Shown: positions 1 to 10,830 of the stretch, in pieces
Layout: every line of letters starts with the position of its first letter
How positions within the stretch are numbered: position 1 is the first letter of the stretch
Origin: Spirodela intermedia
Taxonomy: Eukaryota > Streptophyta > Magnoliopsida > Alismatales > Araceae
NCBI GenBank assembly: GCA_902729315.2
Contig: LR746281.1
Span: 1,739,001-1,803,000 of the forward strand
Length of the DNA: 64,000 nt
Reading direction: 5' to 3'
Notes under the pieces: generated by a model
Told to the model about the DNA's origin: nothing
Databases searched by the model: none
What the model saw: only the letters and a program-made list of their open reading frames with translations
Program-made: the position numbers and the translations under genes

Positions 1-3000
1 AAGTTACAATCATTGTTCATGCTTTTCAACAAATATGACCATCACAGATGTTCAGATAACCGGTAACCTAGAATAACGATTTTTGTTCCGCTTCCAGCCC
101 TTTCTATGATCAGAAGCTGATCTCGTGGAAGGTTTACACGATCAAAGATCTCAATCAAGTATGAGAAAGTTCAATCAAATCATTTTCCATCTATCATTAG
201 TGGGATAGAGACACAGGCGTAAAGTATCAACAAGAACCCATGGCAGAAACAGCGAATTTTGATAAGCAAGAATCAGGATACCAGAGGCACTTATTTCTTA
301 TTCATATACAACTGCATGCATACTTCAGCATCATAGCATTTCTACCCATACGAGATCCTACCGTGAGTTCCTTAAAAAGTTGAACACAATACCCTAGAGT
401 CTAGTCTTCATAAATTTCAATGCACGTCCACTTGACAACTCGCTCATGCATAGTTCCAAAAATGCACCCTGAATGGCTTTTTCATGTTTTATGTTTGCGA
501 GGGGAAGATCATCCAAGACAAAGTATCTGTATGGGGAAACATTTTACCCGTCCGGGGTTCCTGAAGGATGCAGATGGAACACTGAGAGATACCTAAAGAA
601 CCAAGAGGATCTCCATCCACAAGAATCAATGAGGGCACTTGATAATGGATGAGAAACATATTAATAGGCAAGATTCCCTGCTCCAAAGTCCAGGAAAACG
701 GACAATCTAATCATATACGTTTTAAAATAAGAAACAGGACAGGAATAGGATGCGATGCTATAAGAAATTTTAAAAGAGTCGCTCCTACTTAAAGAACTGA
801 AATTATTATTTACGTGAAAAATAGAGTATAATCTCCAAATCATGATGTCTTCAAAGAAAAGGAGGTGAATATGGGGAGAAATTCGAATCCTAAAAAAACA
901 TTGAGGGATATGAGTTGAGCGCATAAAATAAGTATGACATCCTACCGAGCGTTTTTTTATTCCAATGGGAGGACAATGAAATAAATGGCAGGAAAAAGAT
1001 TAAAAAAAACGTCAAACTCTCTTGTCTGCAATATTATCAACAACATTAATGGATCTAAATAAGGTAAATCTTCAGAAACATGGATTTTAGATGATGCAAT
1101 TGCAAGAAACTAGATATAAGTTAATCTGTCGAAGGAGTTCACTCAAAAGAAGGGGCCAGGTTAGGAAAAACATAGTTCAACAACAAGCTGGTGGTTCAGG
1201 GTGCATAGCATAGATAATTTGCAGAATTTTCTCTTTCAGACTGATCATAAAGTTTTAATTTCCCATTCGTCATTTTCATTTAGTGTTTGTCACTCATAAG
1301 CTAAGGGGAAATCAAGTGTTCGTCGTAGGTTGTATTCGCTTGTTTGTATGATGAATAAAACACCACAAAAGAAGGGTAATAAAAAGCATAGTTCCGAGTC
1401 CTCAAGAAACAAAGCCCAGCGCCTTTCATTGTAGGTGTCTTCTCAACTTATATATGTAGCTATAGATATAGATATAGATATAGATATATATACATATATA
1501 TATATTATATAGTGTCACTGTCGTCATAAAACCTTATCCCATGGATCAGGTATTGTCTCATATATGCAATTCATTTAGGTGGATAACGTACTGAAAACAC
1601 CTCGCTATTAGAGTGCCTGGCCTGCAAAGGAAGGGTCACACTGCCAACCGAGAATGAAAGAATTCATACAAAGAGAATAGGTGCTGTCAGTTTTAGATTA
1701 ATTAGATTCATATTAAATAAATTCACTTTACTTTCCAAGCTAAACTAGTTAAAAATCAGAGATTGAATGGTAAGAACGTCGCTTTTCATTCCTATAAAAA
1801 AAACAAACATGCTTAACTAAGGCTCCTTGACACGGTTGGCTAAGATTCCCCTCTCGTATATGGCCCAATCAGTAGAGAACCTGATTGCATTGGGCCTTTG
1901 CTTGGAAGCGAACTAACTGGGTAGTAGCAAACCTAGAAAATCCCTGGAATTAGAATTTCATAACCTTATCCATTTCTTATCTTTTTATCAGTAACCCTTT
2001 AACACGCTTGCAAGCAACGGATTTTTGAAATTTTCAAAGCACCAGTAAGTATAACGGGAAAAAAATAAAAATCGGATCTTCGCATCAGTTATAATGCTAA
2101 AAGTCATAATGCCAGAAGGCAATAAGTTAATCCATCCGGAACAAGACAAAGGAACGATCCACAAAAGAGAAGCCCAATGATAGAAGGAATAAAGTGTACC
2201 AAGTCATCCTTCCGATACTACGAATCAAATCTCTGTCGAAGGCAAACAGAAATCCCACGGTGATCACGTGAAGGGACAACAGGGCCACCATGAGGCCCAG
2301 TGAAGATCTCCTCACTGCCGCCCAAAAATGCCACGGTGAGAAAATATCACCTTCAAAGAGCAACCCATTTTTTAAAGAGAACAGCACAGCGCGAGATGGA
2401 AGAGGCGCATACCCGGATCAGAAAGGCAGGGAAAGAGAGTAATGCATCTCTCACCAAGCCACTGGTGGGCATCTCGTAAGGGGCGGCAGCCGTCAATCGA
2501 TGTCATCAGAAACCGCCAGCCAGTCTCCCAGTGGCCTCCTCCCCACCCAAAGCCCCGCCCGTGGGAACAGAAACTGGTGGAAGAAGAAGGCCGGAGCAAC
2601 GACGAGACCCTCCAGGAAGGAAGAAGCAATAGGGTCGGCTCCAAATTTGGCGGCGGATGAGCGGGCCGTCCGGTAGGAAACTTGGTTGTGGGTTGGGAAC
2701 CCCCTCTGGCCACGGGTCCTCCGCAGGCACACCAGACCGACTATGGTCAAAATGGGATGATTTTTTTATTATTGTTGAACCGGTTTTTCTCTCCAAAAAA
2801 TGGGATAAATAATTTATTATATATGAAACCGTACGTATTTCATCGGGGTGAATGCTTGTGATGTTTCTCCGGTGAGGATATCGCCCGCCGTGTTCTGTTG
2901 TAATTACGGCAGCTGGATGCAGCCAGCACCGTCCAGCTTAATGGGCCGCCCACGGCTGTCATCCTACCCTTTCGGCAACTGCGGGGCCACGCTCATCCAC

Positions 3001-3120
3001 TGCATACTGGCAGGTGAATGCCGCGGCCTAACGGTCCGGACAGCTGAAAAACGGCGGGATGTTTGAAACGTGTCACTCTCACGGCACCTTCCACCACCCG
3101 CCAGCCATCATTTCTTCCCC
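1..3120. other. Spacer without a confident gene; possible 3' exons of an unidentified minus-strand gene
   Basis: No gene is recognised here. On the minus strand a short open stretch (686 to 489) reads sensibly and contains LILVDGDPLG. A second minus-strand frame (526 to 394, after a CAG at 529-527) is also open to a TAG and ends in GRALKFMKTRL. These could be terminal exons of a spliced gene, but the frames compete and no family was recognised. A minus-strand open stretch at 2387-2127 is hydrophobic. Between 1,460 and 1,512 there is a (TA)n-type repeat. The rest is AT-rich and featureless to the eye. Confidence 0.2.
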
Positions 3121-3128
3121 TATAAATC
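3121..3128 (+). promoter_or_regulatory. TATA box of the DUF241 gene
   Basis: TATAAATC sits 87 bases upstream of the chosen ATG at 3,215, in a C-rich context typical of plant core promoters. It would place the transcription start near 3,150-3,160 with a GA-rich leader (3,170-3,200). It is the main reason for preferring the internal ATG over the in-frame ATG at 3,059, which lies upstream of this box. Confidence 0.6.
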
Positions 3129-3214
3129 TCCCCCCTCGCCGGCCCTTCGGGGATTTCGTGGGCAGAAGACTCAGAGAGATAGAGAGAAGAGAGAAGAGAG
3201 GTGGAAGGAAGAAG

Positions 3215-4147
3215 ATGGTCGCCAGATTCCGCCGCTCCATCTCCCTCCCCGGACGGAACCCAAAGTCCGACGGCGGCGGAAGAGTGTGCCCGCTTCAGCC
3301 GGCGAAGCCACCTCCCGCGAGGTCCACCAGTCTCCCCAGCCACGCCGAACAGCCGGCAGTCGCACAGGTCGAGGAGGAGCTCCGCGCCGCTGGTGTCTGG
3401 CATTCCTCCGGCGCAGAGCCCCTCCCCTCCTCCTGGCTCTGCTCCGGTCTCCTTCGCCTCGAGCTCCTCCTCCTCGCCCTCGACGAGGTCCTCCAGCTGC
3501 CGCAGACGCAGGAGGCCCTCCGCCGCAGCCGCTGCGGCCCCTCTGCCGTCGCCGAGAAGCTGCTCAGCGATCTGCTCCTATTCGCCGACGTCCACGGGTC
3601 CTTCCGCATGGTCATCGTCTCTCTGCAGGAGCTGCAGGCGGCGGCGCAGGCCGCCGTCCGGCGGAGGGATGGCGAAAGGCTCGCCTCCCTCGGGAGGTCC
3701 CTCAGGAAGGCCGAGAAGGAGCTCACCGCGATGGCGCCGGTGGCCCTCGGGAAGGGGGAGCAGGAGCCCCACTCCTCGACTCCCGACGGGGAGCTGGCGG
3801 CGATTCTGAAGGAGGTGAGCGCCGCGACGGCGGCGGTGTCGGCGGCCGTCTTCCGGGGGACGGCGGCGGCGGTCTCGCTGGCGGCGGCGGTCTCGCTGGC
3901 GGCGGCAGTGGTGGGCTCCAAGTCGTCTTCCTGGGCTGCTCTGAGGAGAAGGGTGCCGCCAATGTCGTCTTACTCGAAGAATAGCGTCGCCGCAGAGGAG
4001 GAGACGGCGGGGAAGAGGTCAACGGCGGCCATGGCGGCGCTGGCGGAGCTGGGAGAATGCTTGTCGGCGCTGGAGATCCCCAGCGAGAGGACCTTCAGGA
4101 GACTGATCAACGCCAGGGTCTCCGTCCTCAACATCTTGACCCCCTGA
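3215..4147 (+). CDS. DUF241-family protein, single exon
   Basis: Encodes about 310 residues without an intron. The N-terminus (MVARFRRSISLPGRNPKS) is the short basic, Ser/Pro-containing start usual in the plant DUF241 family, and the C-terminus ends in the family's closing helix (INARVSVLNIL). Between them are predicted helices including LALDEVLQLPQTQEALRR and LLLFADVHGSFRMV, matching the family's layout, and an Ala-rich low-complexity stretch from GGC/GCG runs around 3,830-3,920. The family is plant-specific; its biochemical role is not known to me. An in-frame ATG at 3,059 would add 52 residues but precedes the TATA box, so 3,215 is chosen. GC content is very high. A second DUF241-like gene lies about 13 kb downstream, so this is a dispersed pair. 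Confidence 0.8.
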   Translation: MVARFRRSISLPGRNPKSDGGGRVCPLQPAKPPPARSTSLPSHAEQPAVAQVEEELRAAGVWHSSGAEPLPSSWLCSGLLRLELLLLALDEVLQLPQTQEALRRSRCGPSAVAEKLLSDLLLFADVHGSFRMVIVSLQELQAAAQAAVRRRDGERLASLGRSLRKAEKELTAMAPVALGKGEQEPHSSTPDGELAAILKEVSAATAAVSAAVFRGTAAAVSLAAAVSLAAAVVGSKSSSWAALRRRVPPMSSYSKNSVAAEEETAGKRSTAAMAALAELGECLSALEIPSERTFRRLINARVSVLNILTP

Positions 4148-7100
4148 ACAATGAAAAGATAACCCACCGAAGAATTCTGCAGGAATTTCTGCGTTTTCTT
4201 CGTTGTAATATCCTTGACTTCGATTGAATTGACGAACCAAGTTCCGCTCTCCATCTCGTCGTCGAATAACCGAGGATCTCAAGATCTTCGTTCAGAGAAA
4301 AGAAAACAAAAGTCAAGCATACACCCCGCCGGGAAAGGGCAGATTCATCGCCGGAGAGGACACGACGCCATACTGACTCCATTCTCACGAAACGAAGAGC
4401 AGAGGAACTCGGATCTTCGTGGACAAAAAAGGTCAACCCACACGCGCCTCCGAAAACCTCCTCGTCGGCTGAGTTCACCGCCGGAGAGGATACGCACGCC
4501 GTCGCCCCCGCCAGACTACCCACTTGGCACCCCGTTGACTCCAAATTTTTTTTCGAGAGAGAGAGTATTGGAGAGTAATACTGATGGTGACGACAATTGC
4601 CGCCGCCGGCGGCCCGAGGGCGGTTGTCGCGTGCGTCTACCTCAACCATCGCTGGTCACCGTTGCCTCTTGACATAATAACCGCCGGCGACGTTGTCCGG
4701 AAACGGCGAACAGCCGACGCGGGTGCATCCACTGCATGGGAATGTCCATTGAACTCGCTCGAGCCGGGCCGAGTCGTCCAGAAGCATGGATCCCCATCCT
4801 CCTTAAACGAGAGAAGAGCCGAGTTCAATGAACTGCATTTATTCAGTAAAAGCCTCAAATCGACGGTTTAAATATCTATTTCACCTGATGATTTATTTTC
4901 TATATTTTTTGAACGGTTCAGAATATTTATTGATCTATTTAATATCATATATTATAGTCTCACTTACGCAATATCCCTTAATGGGCATTTATGCTTTTGC
5001 AAAAAATAAAAAATAAAAAATTCAAAATCAATAAAAAACAGGGTATAAAGGTAGAAAGGACTTTCTAGAAATAGTGATGAAGAGCATGCGAAAAGAAAAA
5101 ACGGTATGTAAACAGTTTAGAACATAAAATAATTGTGACTTGGACCCATTAGCTTGTTTGACTACCGGTGTCAACTGGTTCCAGTTGTAGCCTACAAGTC
5201 AACTAAATGCTACGAGTTAGGTTGGCTCTTCTAATCAACATATTATAGGGGGCGGAGTGTATGAATTCGTAAGCTTTCTAAGACCTAATTTACGCAAGAT
5301 TTGACTTTAAAAAGTCAAAACTCAATGGATTATCCGACGCACGAGAGAGAGAGAGAGAGAGAGAGGGTGGAGGCAGTACTTGGAGTTCACGTCGGACAGC
5401 CAATTCTTCTAGTTATCAAATTTTCTCTCCCTCGCTGGAACCTTCTGTGGAAGAAGAAGAATACAAAGTCTAGGATCCTTCAGCTGGGATCAAATGGTCT
5501 CCTGATGAGCGTTGACTAACCTATTGGAAGAAAAATGGTGAAGGCCCGATACATTCCCCACTCGGGCCGCGCCGTAGGTCAGAGGAGTTTAGTGGACCCG
5601 CTAGGACAAATACTTGTATTGATGACCAATAATTTATATCAATGTTTCCATCTAGAAATGTTGACATTCCGAGCATACGTGTCAATAGACTAAGCACACT
5701 ATGAGCCTAGTCAACCCCCCTCGAGCCTCGAAATCAGTTCCAATTTATAAAGAAGCCCACCAGGTCTGGCTCCCTAACCGCGAACCCATTTCTCCAAGTC
5801 GCTTGGTTCCTGCAATTTCCTAAACCAAGCACATTCCGACCAAAGCTGGACTTGGATCTTGTCCTACCGCTTGGCATGATCCAAGTAGTTGACCATTGTG
5901 AGAACCCTTGTGTCAAAGCCTCAAGCTTCAAATGGTCAACCACGTGCCCATTTCTGATAATTTCCACATCCGACCGGGCTCGTTCTATTGCGTTTGTTAA
6001 TCAATATTAATAAAAAAGAGATATATTGCATGGAAATTGAGTTCACGTGATACTTATATCATTTTTTTTAATCCACAAAAATATTTTAACATTTTATTTT
6101 TCGAAAATATCTTGAAACACATGGAACCAATCTTCTGCCTCTCCACATGTGAATAATGATTTTTAGTGCCAATAATCTTATGCCACGTGCGTCTTAAGCT
6201 GTGCCTCCCAACAACCACACTGTTTTCACAGCCTACATAATATATATATATCTATATATATTTATTTTCTCCCGTCTAATTGGGTTTCTGTAATACTTTA
6301 TAATATTGAATAGTTTATTGTTCTTAAAACGCCAAATCGGCGACGCGCCGAACCAGATCCGATATCGCATGCTGTGAAGACCTGGCGCCAGCATATCTCC
6401 GACGTATAAAAGCCACGTGCGAAGGAGATGCCGACAATCGTCCTAATCCCTCGATAGTGCACGCTGCCACGTAGGCGATTCATTTGTCGGTCCTCCGGAT
6501 GACGGCAGGTGAACCACCGCCTTTGGAGCCGACGCCCCGACACGTAGACTTTTTGATCGCTACCACGTCACTGAGCCGACCTCTTCGTCATCTTGTGCCC
6601 ATCCACGTCGGCCTGACGTCGTCAACGCCGGAGATCACACACTTATGGCTTGATTTTCACTCGATAAATTGCGTCTCGAAAACGGAAGGCGGCGGGAGAT
6701 CCGATTTAAACAGGAATATTATATTATTTATTAGCACGGCATGAAAAAGAAATTCTGAATTATTTATTTCCCCTAATATAAATGATCATGATTAGATATA
6801 ATTTGATCAATAATGTGGAAACATAATGTTTACATTGATTATTTTTAAAATAAATAAATTATCCGTGTGATTGTGGTAAAGTATATGTTCTCATTGACTC
6901 TGCGGCAGGTGCTAAAAAAAATCCTCATTATGTATTATTTTTTTAGGATATATCATCCTACTGACGTGGGTGTGTGGCCACGGCGGCTGCGTTTGACCGA
7001 CGCCGCTGGGACAGGGGCCCCTGCATACATCATCATCGTCTTAATGGGAAATGAATGACTAAACAAGAGGGCTTTTGTGGTCCCCTGGCTTTCTGGCGCA

Positions 7101-7338
7101 GCCAATCAGCTGCGGACATGGCTCCACGTGGCAGGCATGTGGACCGTGGGGGCCGCTCTGACAATATTCTTTTAAGCCTTTTGAGCCCACTCGCTTCAAT
7201 CATGCGAGATTCCATAATTTACGCGGGCCCCGCTGGGAGGTGTTGGAGATCTCCGGTGACACACCCGCCCGGTGACCAGAAACATAAGACAACAACTGGT
7301 GCGGAGTCAAACCAGGCGAAGGTGAGACAGACGTCTCT
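4148..7338. other. Intergenic spacer, about 3.2 kb
   Basis: The first 500 bases are GC-rich and probably hold the 3' UTR of the DUF241 gene; a motif like CCGCCGGAGAGGA recurs near 4,340 and 4,480. A short (GA)n run lies at 5,342-5,365 and a (TA)n run near 6,238-6,262. I see no supported gene, RNA gene or complete transposon. Confidence 0.5.
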
Positions 7339-7400
7339 CTCTCTCTCTCTCTCCCATTTCTCTCTCTCACTAGCTCTCTCTCTCTCTCTCTCTCTCTCTT
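7339..7400 (+). repeat. (CT)n microsatellite in the presumed leader of the DUF630/632 gene
   Basis: Two CT-dinucleotide runs (about 7,339-7,355 and 7,376-7,400) lie 570-630 bases upstream of the start codon of the next gene. CT/GA-rich leaders are common in plants and recur in this window. Confidence 0.8.
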
Positions 7401-7967
7401 TGTGGCGGTGGGCAGAGCGTGTCTGAGACGACGGGGGAGGGGGAGACCGGCGTCAACCCGGGGGCGGGGTGGCGGCGATCGCCGGGTTACTTGAGCGACG
7501 TAAACGGGAGGGCTCGAAAGCTCCGCTCCGGGATTCGAGGGGTCGCGTGGAGAAGGCCGGGAAGTCGTATTCAGGCTTACTTCTTCTTCTTCGTCATTGG
7601 CGGCGGCCGGCGGTGCGGGGAAGCTTCGGGTCGGGTGGATCTTCCGCGGTGGGGGAGAAGCGGCGCCGCCTCTGGTGGCCGGAAGAAAAGATAAAAAAGG
7701 AAGAAAGGTTAGTCGGTGAGGGGCACAAGGAGAGGGAAGGGGACAAAGAAAGGGGGAGGAGTTTCCTGTCTCATCCGCTCTCTTCTTATCCCCTTCGTCG
7801 CTCCTGTCCTCCTGCTTTTGCAACCCTAGATCTCTAGATCGCGCCACCTTCTCCTGATTGCCGGCGGCCTCCGTCATCACCTCGATGTGATTCGCCGTCG
7901 GTTCGTCGCCGCCGTGGCCGTGACGTCGGTGACCGTCACCTCTGTCTGATCCGCCGCCGCCGCCGCC

Positions 7968-10482
7968 ATGGGGTGCGCCCGCTCCAAGCTCGACGACAAT
8001 GAGGCCGTGGCCCTGTGTAAGGACCGCTTCAACCTCCTCTCCGAGGCCATCCAGCTCCGGTACGGCCTCGCCGACGCCCACGCGGAGTATCTCATGTCTC
8101 TGCGTCGCGTCGGCGAATCCCTCCATAAATTCTTCGACGAGCAGCACTTTCTCTCTCATCCCTCTCCGATCCTCACCCTCCCTACCCAGAGGAAGGGGGA
8201 TCCCATGCCCCCCCTCTCTCCTATTCCCGCTCCTCAGCCACCAGCCGCCACCGCCGTCGGCCACCATCTCTCCCGATCCAACTCCGGCTCCCACCTGCAC
8301 TTGGACCCATCTGATTCAGATTTCTCCGACGACGATGACGATGGCCCCCTCCACTCTGTAAACTCTTCCCCCACGGGCGGCGGCGGCGGGGCCAAAACCT
8401 ATGTCAGCTACGCGAAGAAGGTCTCGGCGGGGCCGGTCGTTTCCTATGAGATGCCGCCGCCGGCGAGCCCCGAGGTCGTCAAGGTAGGGGAACCTTCCTT
8501 CGACAGCAATCCTTACCTTGCGCAGGGCTCCGACTATGGCGTCAATCCGTACTATTATCCGCCTTACTCGACTGATGGCGGGATGGGTAGCAACTTCTTC
8601 GGTGGCTCCTCGCCGCCGCCGCCGGCTGCGGGTCCTTCCTCCGCCGCCGCGTCCTCTTCAGCTCAGCCGCCGCCGCCTCCCTCTCCGCCGACGGTGTCGG
8701 GCTGGGACTTTCTGAACCCGTTCGAATCCTACAATAATTACTACGCCTACACGCCCAGCAGGAGCTCCAAGGATGTGAGGGAGGAGGAGGGGATTCCTGA
8801 TCTGGAGGACGAGGAAACCGAGGTCATAAAGGAAGCTTACGGCGATCAGAAACACATCGCCGCCGCTTCCTCATCTGCTCAGGTGGAGATCCCATCTTCC
8901 CGCAGGGCTGAGAGCGCCGTCGAGGAGAAAGCTCTCAACCAGGCCGGCCCTAGCGGCGGCGACAGAGAGGATGAGCCGACTCCGGCGGACGAAGCTCAGA
9001 AGGGACTGCCAATGGAGGTCGCCGGCAAGAAGCCGGTCCCCCAGTCTCGAGCTGCCTCCGAGGTGGCGCGGGAGATAAAGGTCCTGTTTCTCAGAGCTTC
9101 TCAGTCCTGCGATGCGCTCTCAGGGATGCTGGAGGTGGACAAGCGGCCATACCACCGGAAGAAGTATGGAGGGGTATCTTCGAGAGTGATGAGCGCCATC
9201 GTCCCCACCATGTCCCTGACCTCGGGGAACTCTGCTAGAAACGGAGAACCAGAGGGCAACGAAGAGGTGGTGATGGAGTCGGTGAGCCTCTCCTCGACAC
9301 TGCAGAAGCTTTACATCTGGGAAAGGAAGCTCTACGAGGAAGTCAGGGTACGCTGAGGAGGCTCTCTCCATCTTCTTCCTCAATCTCCTGTAGCAGGTTC
9401 ACTCCCGTTGTTGGCTCATGCTGGTTTCGCCTGGTGCATGCAGGCTGAGGAAGAGATGAGATTGCTCCTTGAACGGAAATCCAGGCTGCTGAAACGCTTG
9501 GACGACAAGGGCGCGGAGGACGACAGGATCAACGCCACCCAGGCGAAGGTGAAGAAGCTGTCGACGAGGATCGGGGTGGCAATTCAAGTCGTTGACTCCA
9601 TCTCGAGAAAGGTCAGCGCGCTGAGGGACGAGGAACTGTGGCCGCAGCTCAACGAACTGATCCAAGGGTATACTTCCCATCCTCCTCTGTTCATACTCTT
9701 GAGCGTTGACTCCTGAGCCTTGCTCCGCTGGATGCAGTTTCGTGAGGATGTGGAGGGCATTGATGGAGTGCCACAAGAGCCAGTGGGAGGCCGTCATCGA
9801 GTCCAGAAGCTTGGACGCCGCCGCCGCCGCCGCCGGTGGCGGTAACCCCGGCGCGGCGAGGGAGCTCGAGCTTGAGCTCCTCGCCTGGATCGAACGGTTC
9901 TGCTCCTGGTTCAACACCCAGAAGAAGTTCGCGGCGGCGCTGAACGCCTGGCTCTTGAGGATCATCCGCGATGAACCGGAGGTGACCGCTGACGGCGTCG
10001 CCCCCTTCTCCCCAGGAAGGCTCGGAGCTCCGCCCGTGTTCGTCGTCTGCAACCAGTGGTCGCAGGCCATGGAGAACACCTCCGACAGGGAGGTGGTGGA
10101 TGCGATGCAGGCCTTTGCCTCGAGCGTGCTTCAACTCTGGGACCAGCGGCGGCAGGCCGAGCAGCCGGCGGCGGGGGGTAAAGACCAGGCGCGGAAGCTC
10201 AGAGCCTGGGAGAAGGACGAGCAGGCGGTTCAGGGGGCGGTGGCGGCGCTAAACAGGAAGCTGTCCGTCATCACCAATCCGAGGGGGATCCATATTTACG
10301 GCGAGATGCTGCATCAGGGCCACGCCCTCAAGCCGCTCAGCCTCCACGAGGACCTGCGGCAGATCTTCGACGCCATGGAAAGGCTCGCCGACTCCTCCGT
10401 CAGGATCTACGATGGGCTTCTCATCTGCGCCCGGACAGAGCAGGAGAGGGCGGCCAGAGGCCATGGGAGAGATCCGCCATAG
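7968..10482 (+). CDS. DUF630/DUF632 protein (NRG2-like family), 3 exons
   Basis: Exons 7968-9347, 9444-9667 and 9738-10482 join in frame to about 782 residues, all with GT..AG borders; the Gly codon at the second junction is split. The N-terminus MGCARSKLDD carries Gly2/Cys3, a likely N-myristoylation and palmitoylation signal, followed by the DUF630 helix (residues 1-60, AIQLRYGLADAHAEYL). A Pro/Ser/acidic linker follows. DUF632 runs from about residue 364 (SEVAREIKVLFLRASQSC) through LYIWERKLYEEVRAEEEM and RMWRALMECHKSQ. In Arabidopsis this family includes NRG2, a nitrate-signalling regulator, and several proteins described as putative bZIP-related; which member this matches cannot be decided here. 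Membrane attachment is inferred. The gene is convergent with the FtsH gene; the stop codons are about 350 bases apart. Confidence 0.88.
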
Positions 10483-10830
10483 CCTGAGCTCACGCCGGCA
10501 GGGAGCTCGAGAGCAATGGAGTCGAGCTTCCACTGTACAGATGCTCCCTGCCGGGGGGGTTGGGGAATCCTGATCCTCGGCGGGCGTTCGCCGGCTGTGG
10601 GTTTGTAGAGATCATTTCGTGTATATGGCCCATCTGACTTATTTGTTATTCATTCGTCTTCGCCAAGGTCAGCCCACGTACAGTCGTGTTCTAAGGTCAA
10701 TAAAAGTAGCCACCTTTCTTGAGAAACATTTATACATCAAAATATCTGCTGCTATGGTTCGAACCATGGAAGATTTGGAGGTAGATTACAGGCGAGATGT
10801 GGGGGGATATGCAGAGAGTTCAGTTTCTCG
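10483..10830. terminator. Convergent 3' flank with a candidate AATAAA poly(A) signal (10,699-10,704)
   Basis: This 348-base gap separates two convergent genes. AATAAA on the plus strand lies 217 bases past the DUF630/632 stop, a usual position for a plant near-upstream element. No equally clear signal was found for the minus-strand gene, so the two 3' UTRs may overlap. Confidence 0.45.

Noticed and set aside
3070-3984. 304-residue open frame overlapping the DUF241 gene
   Set aside because: Arg/Pro/Gly-rich translation of a GC-rich gene in the wrong frame; the DUF241 frame has family motifs.
7200-8300. 366-residue minus-strand frame
   Set aside because: Overlaps the leader and start of the DUF630/632 gene and contains an ER-repeat from the microsatellite; no family features.
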